Assembly: GCA_030619985.1 (NCBI GenBank)
Contig: JAUXAI010000036.1
Coordinates: 1-12,903 of the forward strand
From: a bacterium
Lineage (GTDB): Bacteria; UBP18; UBA7526
Length of the DNA: 12,903 bases
Reading direction: 5' to 3'
This document shows, one piece after another, positions 5,503-12,903 of this stretch. Positions within the stretch are counted from its first letter, which is position 1. Each line of letters opens with the position of its first letter. The position numbers and the translations under genes were made by a program. The notes beneath the pieces were generated by a model that saw nothing but the letters and a program-made list of their open reading frames with translations, searched no databases and was not told the DNA's origin.

Positions 5503-8500
5503 TTATTCCCAGATGGGGTATTTGTGGGGAGGTTTTGTGGCTCTCTTGGTTAGCCAGAGGATGGGCTTTAACCCTGCCCTCATCAGGGCTTTGAGGGCCT
5601 TCTTCTTTTCAATGAATCTGGATATGGGTGGACTGTGGCGATAGTAGAAGCGGACGAAGGCTCTACCTTTTCTATTGGTGAGCAGGCATTCATCCCGGAA
5701 GTTGCGGAATACTTCTACCTCCTCTGCCAGAGAGGTGCCATAGGCAGCGGAGGCGATGGGACAGGTAAGGCCATAGGTATGGCCATCACCGGCAGGGAAA
5801 GGAATCTTTAATCCTAAAGCAGGATCACCCAATAGGCTGAAGGTCTCAGAGATGTCTTCATAACCGCTACCATTGGCCAAGAAGGTGGTGTGAGCCTGGG
5901 CGATGGCATCACCAAGGATGTGGGTGGTACCTCCGAAGAAGGCCTTGAATAATCCCTCATCAAGTATCTTCTGGCCGTAAGGGCATGACGCACCACTTGA
6001 AGCAAAGACCCCAATGGCTCCTTTATTCTCTGCTTTCAGAAGTTTCTCCGCTAAGGAGTCTGTAGTGCGATAGCTGAAGAGGCCATTGGTGCAGCTCATG
6101 CTAACAAAGAAAGGTAATTTCTCCCCATTGGTAAGGGAATCAACATCGCTTGGGGATTGGAAGAGATACTCGTGTGCCCAAAAATCCAGCCACCCATGTC
6201 CCGCATAGTTAACAATGGCTACCCCGTCATTGATGGCATTCTTGATGGCAATTTTGCAAGCGCTTGCATCCCCATTATGATCAGTAGCGAGGTAAGATGT
6301 GGTTACCTGACAGGGACCAGTGGTGAGACCATTATTTGTGGTCTCAAATGTAATATCATCATCATCTGCGACCAGAAGGATCTTATTCTCCCAGGTATTG
6401 GTAGAAGAAGTCCCCTCATAGGCTAAGATTTTATCAACGATGTACTTTAATTCATCGCTGGTTCTTACGGGAAGGCGGCCGATATAGATATCGGGGATAT
6501 GGTCACCGCCACTTACCCAGGAATACCAGTTGTCATTGGCGGTCTCACCGAAGAACGTAGTATAGGAGGGATAGGTGGGGAGATGGGCAAAGGAGCCATT
6601 TCCCTTATTATCCTTATAATCGTAGGTAGCATCCCCGACCAATAGACAATATTTTGGTTTCGGATCTTGCCAGTTATCGTAGGCATAGGTCAAGAAGTCC
6701 TTTATTGCCTTAGGATTGAAGACCCCATGATTGAATTCATTGTAGATATCGTTTACCTTTACCTTCTTGACCCTTAATCCCTTAACTTCTCTGTGGTTAA
6801 CTAGAGAAGTTAGGTTATCATCATCATAGAAATCATCATTGCTCACGATGATGATGTAGTCCGCCCCATTATCTTCAGAACGTATGCCAGAGTTTATATA
6901 TTCCTCAATGGATGTAGGTGTTAATGGCGTCTGTGCTAAATAGGTAGTGGCTCCCGTGATAGTGTCGTTGAACTTTGCAGTATAACCCTCTACCGTAAAG
7001 GTAATATGCTGGGGACTACTCGCATCTGTGATATCAAAGATCTCTATATCGCCAGTAGTGAAACCTGATATCTCAAAGCGGTGGTCGGTAGGAGTCTCAT
7101 TGCTGAACTTCAGGGAGTCATTCTCTGCTACAAAACTGCGGTAGTAATCGATCTTTATAGTATCCAGCATAATTAGGTCATACTTTGCCCCGGTATCGCG
7201 AAGTGACTGAACGGTTATCGTCTGAGTTCGGTCTCCTTCTCCAGAATTGAGATAGGACTGGGTGAAATCGGCATTCAGGGTTGTCTCTCCCTTCCCATCC
7301 CAGTAAATCCCATCGGGATCTCCGACTTGATTATCATTCACATAGATTTTAGCATGGTTATTATCCTCTGGAGGGATATCGAAGTAGCCACGCAATGTCA
7401 CCCTTATTCGAGCATTTTCTTCTGTAGAGACAACATCTTTGAGAGTGACAGTATAATTCTGAGAGACCTCGGCCAAGGGGTCATTTGGTTCATAGGTTAC
7501 TGAAGCATACTTATTGAAGAACCATCTGTCAAAGGTATCAGCTCCCGGGCAGAGGCCATCGTAGCGTAGATTTTCCTCTTCTTCCTTTAGAGAGTAAAAG
7601 GCACTCTCTGGAGTATCGCTGGGGCCGGTATTATTTTTCTTATTTATTCTGGAACCAGTCGCACCACCAGAGGTTAGCCAATAGGCGTTGGTGGTAGTAT
7701 ATTTGGTATCCTTTGCCTTTCCATAGAACTCGATATAGTCGTTAGAATCGAATACATCGGCTTCATCCTCATCATGAACATAGATGGGGATCTCGCTTCC
7801 CTCATTATAGAGCTTGAAGGTGCTCAAGGAAGCAGAGAGGTCCATCCCAGCACTTGTGAGATAGGTATGGGTCAATCTATAGATTCCATCTTGGCTCAGG
7901 GATATCTTATAGGCTGGATTGGGGAAATCAGAGGGGAAAGAGGGGCTGGGGTCTGCCCAGGCAGGAGTAGAAAATAGAGAGGGAATCTTCGCTATTCGAT
8001 GGACAGAGGTACCTCCAGAGGCGAAGTCAAGTCTCACCCTTATCTTTTTATAGAATTTGAGTTCCCTGGTTACTGGATTGAACTGTATGGGGTAGAGTTT
8101 TATCTGAACGACCTTCTGCTCCCTTTTATATCCTGTGAAGCCCGGTTCTGCTAAATTGTCGGGATAGAAGGCATCTGAACTATAGGCTATTTCATCCTTA
8201 GTAAATATCTCTTTCACATACTTAACATTCTCCGATTTCCTGGGCTCTTGGGTGGGGACAGGATAGAGGTTATAATCAGGGAAAGTGGTAGATTCAGTAT
8301 CAAGGATGCTGATCTCAATTGAGGAATCAGAGGGAACCCCAAGCAGGGCACCCTTCATGGGGACCTGGGGCTTCCCTATCTCAGAGGAGTGGCCGTGGAT
8401 ATATCCCGGGATGGAGATTCTCTGATAGGTGATGCCCTCCTCAATCTTCTCCTCTTCATCAAATTCCTCTGTAGTGAGTTCTAAGGTTACTCCAAATTCA

Positions 8501-11500
8501 TCGGATTCAATGATCTCTATTCCTTCCTTGGGGATCTCCTCAATCTCTGGTGGACGAGGAGATATGACTTCCTCTATGTCAGAAATAAAGGGATTGGTAT
8601 CGTTCCGAAACTCCTCATAGTTGGTGAAGCCATCATTATCCGGGTCCAGGCCACCATCGTTTATATTAGGATTAAGACCATACCTCTTTTCCCAGCCATC
8701 TGGTATGCCATCGTTATCACTATCTATCCCTGGTGTGGCCCAGACCGGACCGTGCAGGGTCTTCTTACCAAAGCAGTCGACATCCTCCAACTTATAATAG
8801 TAGGTAGTTCCATCGAAGACATCGCTATCCAGATACCAGTATATTTTACCAATTACAGAGTATAATAGTCCGGGAATAAGGGAATCATTCAATTTAGTAT
8901 AGGGACCATCTCTATTCTCACTTCTATAGATATTGAAGCCGGCATTCCCTACCTCGCTGGCTGTCCGCCACCAGAGCCAGACACCCCTCTCATAACTTAG
9001 GGCCTGGAAGTCTGCCAAGCCCACCAGGGTAGGCCAATATTCATTACCGGCAATCCCGAAGCATTCCTGACTATTCATAGAATTGGTTTCCACCGGAGTT
9101 ACTGTTCCCCAGGTAGAGCCATTCCACTTCTGGACATCGATGTCAGGACCGGCAGTAGCATCATCATCTGAGGTCATGAGCATGATCTCGTATGTGCTCG
9201 GATCAGAGGCTAAGGCAATCCACTGGGGAACCGCTCCTACAGTAGTGGCAGGGGCCTCTGGTGATGACCAGGTGCTTCCGTTCCAGGTACAATACTTGGG
9301 AATGTTAGTATTATCGCTCCAGACAATCATGCCCTTTTGGTTGATGGTCGTCTCATAGGCAACATCGAAGTATCTTTTACCAATGCCTGGAGCAGTGAGC
9401 TCCACCTCCTGATAATTATCCCAGGTAGAGCCGTTCCAGATCTCAACTTGAATATCATTCAGGTTATCCTGGGTACCTAAAATAATCTCATCTGAACCTG
9501 GCTTAGAAGCCATCTTTGCCCAGCGCTGGTCACCGGCCCCTCGAGCAGTACAGTTTCCTCCTGTCCCCCAACTGCTCGCTTCCCAGATGCTATAGCGCGG
9601 TATATCATCAACATCTTGATAGACTACTAATGCGTGGCCAGATAACTGTTCATAGGCAACATCAAAGCTCTGATTAGTAGCAACATCACAGGCAACGTTT
9701 ACTTTCGTTGCATTACCCCAGGTGGAACCATTCCAGACCTGGGCATAGATATTCTTATTACTGTCTTCGGTAGCTAAAATGATCTCATTGGAATCGGTTT
9801 TTGGCTTGGCCTCTAATCTGACCCACGCCAGATTACCGTCACCAATGGTTGCGCACTGCTCTCCAGCGCTCCAGGTAGAACCATTCCAGAATTGATAGTA
9901 GGGGATGGTTTCAGCAGAATCATTCATGTAGACCACCATAATATTCCCAGACTGCCGCTCGTAGGCGATATCAAACCACCTCCTGTCAACAGTAGCACCA
10001 CTATTGTCTATTATTGTGGTTACTGTTCCCCAGCTATCGCCATCGTAAATCTGTACCTTTAGAGCTTCGAGATCGTCCAGGGTGCCCAGGATATATTTAT
10101 TCGCCTTAGGGTCTGCCCGGACGATGACCCAGTGGGCATCGGCATCTGTTCCCAGGCTTCCCGCCTCACCCTCACTAGACCAGTTCGTTCCATCCCAGGT
10201 GCGATACGAGGGGTTAATGTTCGGTTCCGATCCTTCGTAGTAGGCCATCAGAGCATTGATAACGGCTTTGGCAGCCGTGGTGAAGGTTCCATAGCCAGCC
10301 TCATCATGAGTATGGCCGCATTGGGCGCTTTCATTCCCCACCTTATCCTTTGCTTTTACCCGCCAGTAATAGACGGTCTCCCCATCAAGCGATGGGCTCC
10401 AGCTGGTGCTGGACTGCCAATCGCTGTGCTGCTCATTTTCGGTGAATCCAATATTGGTGGCTAGCTGGAAGTAGTACTGGACACTACCCGAGCCAGAATC
10501 CGCGGCAGTTAGAGCCACCAGGGGAGTAGATGTTGGTACATCCAGATCATTGTTGCCTGGGGTATTACATCCCACATTGGTGGGAACAGCACCATCCACA
10601 GTATACTTCCAGGCGGTATCGGGGCCGGTGGTGAGGTAGTACATCACGGTGTCAACCTTGAACGCCACCTGGACGGTATTTCCATCAGCAATCTCTGCAT
10701 TATTATGGTCGATGGTAAACTGGTAGGAGCCTGGCCATGTGCCAGAGTCTTTAGCTACACTGGTGTCAGATGATCCATCACCATCCGGTAGGGCTTCAGT
10801 ATCCCACCAGAGCACCGGGTCGGCAGAAGGTTCGTTAAGCAGGGTCATATTAACGACATGATCGGCTTTATCATTTAAGTAGTCACCGGCCGTAAAGCCT
10901 GAGGTAATGGGGTTCTCTCCATCGGTGATGCTGTTGACGGTCACTGCCGAAGGGGTATACTGCCTATAGGCAAACATGGCACATTCTCCGTGATATTCGG
11001 AGCCGAGCGTCTCACGTGCCCCATCATAGCTCCAGCCAGTGCCCTCCACATACCTCTGGCTACAGATACCATAACCGGTAAGTTCAATGGTTATACACAT
11101 AACCTCATCTGCATCTGGATCGGATAAAAGACGAATCCATTCTATGTCATCCCCAGCATTGTCTGTACAATCGGTAATCGATCCCCAGGTTGTGCCATTC
11201 CAGATGTTATACGAGATGTGCAGAAGACTTGCATCCGCAGAAGCGGCGGCCATACACGTACCCGTTGTCCCTATCCAGGCGATGCTCGTATCGCGATAGG
11301 TGGCGGTCTCACAGGTAGCATCCTCTGGTCCAGAAAGACCCCAGGAGGAACCATCCCAGATGAAGTATCTCCAGTCAGCACCGCTATCAATGCTCGTCAG
11401 GCCGATCTTGTCTGAGGCTGAGGAGGGATCGGAAGCAGCCTGGAGCCAGTAGACTGTATTGTTAATAAGCGGCCCATTTATCAGTTCACTTCCCCAACTA

Positions 11501-12261
11501 CCGCCACTATATATCCTGTAGCGTGCCGTCGTGACGATGTCCTCCCCATAGATGAGCAGGCAGTCACCACTATTATTCTCCCAGGCAAGGGCAAAGCACT
11601 CCCTGAGATCATTGGAGGCTGTTATCTCTGCCTCCAGGGTATCCTCCCAGACACTCCCTGTCCAGTGGGCAGTCCAGATGTCATCATCACCATTCACCAT
11701 AGCCATCATGATCTCATTAGAATCCTTCTTTGGTGCCAGGGCGATATATGTTGGTTTCCCAGTTCCTGCAGTGGTCAGATCTAACTCAGTCGGCCCAGTC
11801 CAGGTACCTCCATCCCAGGTATAATACCAAGGGTCCTCCTCATCCCTATTGTAGAGTACCAGAGCATCCCCAGAGGTCTGTTCATAGGCGATGTCGAACT
11901 TTCTCCTAAGATAAACAGCATCGCTATCAGTAATGTTTAGGGCGTCTCCCCAACTGCCTCCGTCCCAGACCTGAATATGGATATGGCCTGATGCATCAAT
12001 CGCCCCCAGGATATACTCATCCCTTGTTGGACAGGCCTTGAGGACGACCCAATAATTTAGAGCGCTGCTATCCGTAGCAGTGGCAGCCTCGCTTACCCAG
12101 CTTGTTCCATTCCAGGACTGATACTTTGGTATATTATCTGAAGTATCACCATAAGCGAGCATGCCCTCAGTTGCATATGCCCTACTGTTCCAGCTTAGAA
12201 GAAGGCCAGCAGAGAGGAATAATATCACTATTAAGTTCTGGAAAAATCTTCTTTTCTTCAT
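5503..12261 (-). CDS. Giant secreted gingipain-type (C25) cysteine peptidase-like protein
   Basis: The 2252-residue protein starts with a signal peptide (M-K-K-R-R, hydrophobic core, probable cut after A-Y-A near 31). Two blocks of about eight repeats with W-(N/D)-G-(S/T)-x-W-G motifs (about 35-430 and 665-1045) suggest beta-propeller-like folds. Between them, about 555-660, is a fibronectin-III-like stretch (Y-Y-W-R-V-K-A-K-D). Next come another such domain (about 1085-1175), a calcium-binding D-x-D-x-D-G segment (about 1178-1222: D-S-D-N-D-G and D-P-D-N-D-G) and a C25 propeptide-like region (about 1240-1430). The peptidase domain, about 1797-2150, has N-Y-A-G-H-G with H2022 and S-M-S-C-T-N-G with C2057; the 35-residue spacing fits the gingipain His/Cys pair. 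The C-terminus (C2167-P-I-A-S-A-A-Y-G, later F-R-N-F-R-D and Y-Y-R-H-S-P-P) resembles the 'CFIATAAYG' C-terminal box. GAGGTG precedes the ATG. Its substrate and any link to the peptide cluster are unknown. Confidence 0.92.
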   Translation of the reverse strand: MKKRRFFQNLIVILFLSAGLLLSWNSRAYATEGMLAYGDTSDNIPKYQSWNGTSWVSEAATATDSSALNYWVVLKACPTRDEYILGAIDASGHIHIQVWDGGSWGDALNITDSDAVYLRRKFDIAYEQTSGDALVLYNRDEEDPWYYTWDGGTWTGPTELDLTTAGTGKPTYIALAPKKDSNEIMMAMVNGDDDIWTAHWTGSVWEDTLEAEITASNDLRECFALAWENNSGDCLLIYGEDIVTTARYRIYSGGSWGSELINGPLINNTVYWLQAASDPSSASDKIGLTSIDSGADWRYFIWDGSSWGLSGPEDATCETATYRDTSIAWIGTTGTCMAAASADASLLHISYNIWNGTTWGSITDCTDNAGDDIEWIRLLSDPDADEVMCITIELTGYGICSQRYVEGTGWSYDGARETLGSEYHGECAMFAYRQYTPSAVTVNSITDGENPITSGFTAGDYLNDKADHVVNMTLLNEPSADPVLWWDTEALPDGDGSSDTSVAKDSGTWPGSYQFTIDHNNAEIADGNTVQVAFKVDTVMYYLTTGPDTAWKYTVDGAVPTNVGCNTPGNNDLDVPTSTPLVALTAADSGSGSVQYYFQLATNIGFTENEQHSDWQSSTSWSPSLDGETVYYWRVKAKDKVGNESAQCGHTHDEAGYGTFTTAAKAVINALMAYYEGSEPNINPSYRTWDGTNWSSEGEAGSLGTDADAHWVIVRADPKANKYILGTLDDLEALKVQIYDGDSWGTVTTIIDNSGATVDRRWFDIAYERQSGNIMVVYMNDSAETIPYYQFWNGSTWSAGEQCATIGDGNLAWVRLEAKPKTDSNEIILATEDSNKNIYAQVWNGSTWGNATKVNVACDVATNQSFDVAYEQLSGHALVVYQDVDDIPRYSIWEASSWGTGGNCTARGAGDQRWAKMASKPGSDEIILGTQDNLNDIQVEIWNGSTWDNYQEVELTAPGIGKRYFDVAYETTINQKGMIVWSDNTNIPKYCTWNGSTWSSPEAPATTVGAVPQWIALASDPSTYEIMLMTSDDDATAGPDIDVQKWNGSTWGTVTPVETNSMNSQECFGIAGNEYWPTLVGLADFQALSYERGVWLWWRTASEVGNAGFNIYRSENRDGPYTKLNDSLIPGLLYSVIGKIYWYLDSDVFDGTTYYYKLEDVDCFGKKTLHGPVWATPGIDSDNDGIPDGWEKRYGLNPNINDGGLDPDNDGFTNYEEFRNDTNPFISDIEEVISPRPPEIEEIPKEGIEIIESDEFGVTLELTTEEFDEEEKIEEGITYQRISIPGYIHGHSSEIGKPQVPMKGALLGVPSDSSIEISILDTESTTFPDYNLYPVPTQEPRKSENVKYVKEIFTKDEIAYSSDAFYPDNLAEPGFTGYKREQKVVQIKLYPIQFNPVTRELKFYKKIRVRLDFASGGTSVHRIAKIPSLFSTPAWADPSPSFPSDFPNPAYKISLSQDGIYRLTHTYLTSAGMDLSASLSTFKLYNEGSEIPIYVHDEDEADVFDSNDYIEFYGKAKDTKYTTTNAYWLTSGGATGSRINKKNNTGPSDTPESAFYSLKEEEENLRYDGLCPGADTFDRWFFNKYASVTYEPNDPLAEVSQNYTVTLKDVVSTEENARIRVTLRGYFDIPPEDNNHAKIYVNDNQVGDPDGIYWDGKGETTLNADFTQSYLNSGEGDRTQTITVQSLRDTGAKYDLIMLDTIKIDYYRSFVAENDSLKFSNETPTDHRFEISGFTTGDIEIFDITDASSPQHITFTVEGYTAKFNDTITGATTYLAQTPLTPTSIEEYINSGIRSEDNGADYIIIVSNDDFYDDDNLTSLVNHREVKGLRVKKVKVNDIYNEFNHGVFNPKAIKDFLTYAYDNWQDPKPKYCLLVGDATYDYKDNKGNGSFAHLPTYPSYTTFFGETANDNWYSWVSGGDHIPDIYIGRLPVRTSDELKYIVDKILAYEGTSSTNTWENKILLVADDDDITFETTNNGLTTGPCQVTTSYLATDHNGDASACKIAIKNAINDGVAIVNYAGHGWLDFWAHEYLFQSPSDVDSLTNGEKLPFFVSMSCTNGLFSYRTTDSLAEKLLKAENKGAIGVFASSGASCPYGQKILDEGLFKAFFGGTTHILGDAIAQAHTTFLANGSGYEDISETFSLLGDPALGLKIPFPAGDGHTYGLTCPIASAAYGTSLAEEVEVFRNFRDECLLTNRKGRAFVRFYYRHSPPISRFIEKKKALKALMRAGLKPILWLTKRATKPPHKYPIWE

Positions 12262-12272
12262 CCCGCACCTCT

Positions 12273-12319
12273 TGATAAGTTAATAAGTCAACAAGTTGAC
12301 AAGTTAATAAGTTGATAAG
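12273..12319. repeat. Array with an 8-bp period upstream of the giant gene
   Basis: About six units follow an exact 8-bp spacing in which AAGT alternates with TRAT-like tetramers (TGAT, TAAT, CAAC, TGAC, TAAT, TGAT). It lies immediately upstream of the giant gene's ribosome binding site and resembles the array at 4144-4183. Confidence 0.75.
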
Positions 12320-12332
12320 AAAACATTCGGTT

Positions 12333-12390
12333 ACGGTTACGAGTTACGTGTCTCGGGTTACGAGTTTTGTGTTATCCTGTCACTTGTTAC
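12333..12390. repeat. GTTACGAG-type short repeats
   Basis: Variants GGTTACG, GGTTACGAGTTACG, GGGTTACGAG and CTTGTTAC follow one another between the regulator stop and the period-8 array. A related set occurs at 5455-5500 in the opposite sense. Confidence 0.5.
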
Positions 12391-12645
12391 TTAAGCAAAT
12401 TTCTTGCTGAGGATGTTCTTGATCTCGTTCAGGCTTGGCCTATGGCTATTAATCCTCTTAATCTCTTCCAATCTTCTTAAGGTATCCTTGCTGTCATAGA
12501 GGCGATAGCCACCTGGGGTGTGGCTTATCGGTCTCAATAGTCCTATCTGAGTATAGTATCTCACAGTAGAGGGCAGGACCCCGGCCTCCTTGGCCACTTC
12601 CCCAATCTTAAGAAGCCCCTTAGCCAATCTTTCCTGACGCTTCAT
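12391..12645 (-). CDS. Small MerR-family transcriptional regulator
   Basis: The 84-residue product contains the MerR winged-helix DNA-binding domain: L-K-I-G-E-V-A-K-E-A-G-V at 12-23, S-T-V-R-Y-Y at 26-31, G-L-L-R-P at 35-39 and G-G-Y-R-L-Y at 45-50. It ends after a short helix (P-S-L-N-E-I-K-N-I-L), so it lacks the effector-binding domain of larger MerR proteins. I place the start at the ATG at 12645 because AGGAG lies eight bases upstream; an in-frame GTG at 12672 would add nine residues but has a poorer site. It reads towards the giant peptidase gene 129 bp downstream, which it might control (inference from position). Confidence 0.88.
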   Translation of the reverse strand: MKRQERLAKGLLKIGEVAKEAGVLPSTVRYYTQIGLLRPISHTPGGYRLYDSKDTLRRLEEIKRINSHRPSLNEIKNILSKKFA

Positions 12646-12690
12646 TTCTTCTTCTCCTAAGATAGGCCTCACTTTCGTTCGGCAATTTCA

Positions 12691-12765
12691 CCCCGCACCT
12701 TTTAAATATTCAGAATTTCTTGAATACTTAAATAATGCCTTTATGAATGCTAAAAAGGTGCGGGG
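12691..12765. promoter_or_regulatory. Long-armed inverted repeat upstream of the regulator
   Basis: CCCCGCACCTTTT (12691-12703) is the reverse complement of AAAAGGTGCGGGG (12753-12765), with a 49-base AT-rich interval. A smaller pair, TATTCA and TGAATA, lies inside it. The site is 46 bp upstream of the regulator start, a natural position for an operator or a 5'-leader hairpin. The arm sequence AGGTGCGGG also occurs as the ribosome binding region of the giant gene. Confidence 0.6.
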
Positions 12766-12782
12766 CAAGCAGATTAGCAGAT

Positions 12783-12903
12783 GAAAATCAAATATTAAAT
12801 ATTAAAAATTAAAGTTACATACTAAAATTCAAAAGTTTCTTAAACTTTACATTTTGATTTGTCATTTTGCATTTTAATTTTTGCATTTTGCATTTAATTA
12901 TCT
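12783..12903. repeat. AT-rich dispersed repeat at the right edge
   Basis: The first half reads like 2578-2672 (AAATCAAATATTAAATATT and onward). The second half, from 12845, is the opposite type (TTTGATTTGTCATTTTGC). They meet at AAAGTTT-CTT-AAACTTT near 12832-12848, so the block is a large imperfect inverted repeat. No gene was seen here; the block continues to the window edge. Confidence 0.65.

Noticed and set aside
10132-10464. Plus-strand open frames opposite the giant gene, such as this 110-codon one
   Set aside because: They mirror the biased codon use of the repeat-rich giant gene and have no independent support.

Overview
This window looks like chromosomal DNA from an uncultured, probably Gram-negative bacterium of a candidate-phylum or deltaproteobacterial type. 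That placement is inference from gene content: a very large secreted gingipain-type (C25) protein whose C-terminus resembles the 'CFIATAAYG' box, a four-helix-bundle (S23/IVP-like) protein, a PqqD/radical-SAM/HPr-kinase-like gene set, and gaps filled with AT-rich dispersed repeats. No rRNA, tRNA, transposase or cas gene was seen.

Every credible gene is on the minus strand, so the reading order is from high to low coordinates: a small MerR-family regulator (12391-12645); a 2252-residue secreted C25 peptidase-like protein (5503-12261); an HPr-kinase-like P-loop protein (4549-5394); a PqqD-like peptide-binding protein (4223-4498); a radical SAM/SPASM enzyme (3083-4126); a four-helix-bundle protein (2674-3045); a 47-residue cysteine-containing peptide with a very strong ribosome binding site (2410-2553); a 548-residue protein that joins an S26-type signal-peptidase-like domain, a membrane segment and a nucleotidyltransferase-like domain (216-1862); and the first 17 codons of another gene running off the left edge (1-53).

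The most interesting content is the left 5.4 kb. The peptide, radical SAM enzyme, PqqD-like protein, HPr-kinase-like protein and protease/nucleotidyltransferase fusion together look like a biosynthetic cluster for a ribosomally made, post-translationally modified peptide (RiPP). The peptide has a basic leader with a Y-x-x-P element, like the one that PqqD-type recognition domains bind in lasso-peptide leaders, then a short region with three cysteines. PqqD would present the leader, the SPASM enzyme would modify the cysteine-bearing core, the kinase-like protein might phosphorylate the peptide or act otherwise, and the S26 domain is a candidate leader protease. No lasso cyclase is present, so the product is unlikely to be a lasso peptide.

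Between and beside these genes are several repeat families. Six copies of a 36-bp twofold-symmetric element (GCACA-N8-GACGATCGTC-N8-TGTGC) lie in two groups that bracket the protease/nucleotidyltransferase gene. Arrays with an 8-bp period, GATTACACAGAT-type repeats and AT-rich repeats fill most other gaps; one AT-rich copy supplies the likely start codon of the four-helix-bundle gene, and another repeat encodes the tail of the radical SAM enzyme.
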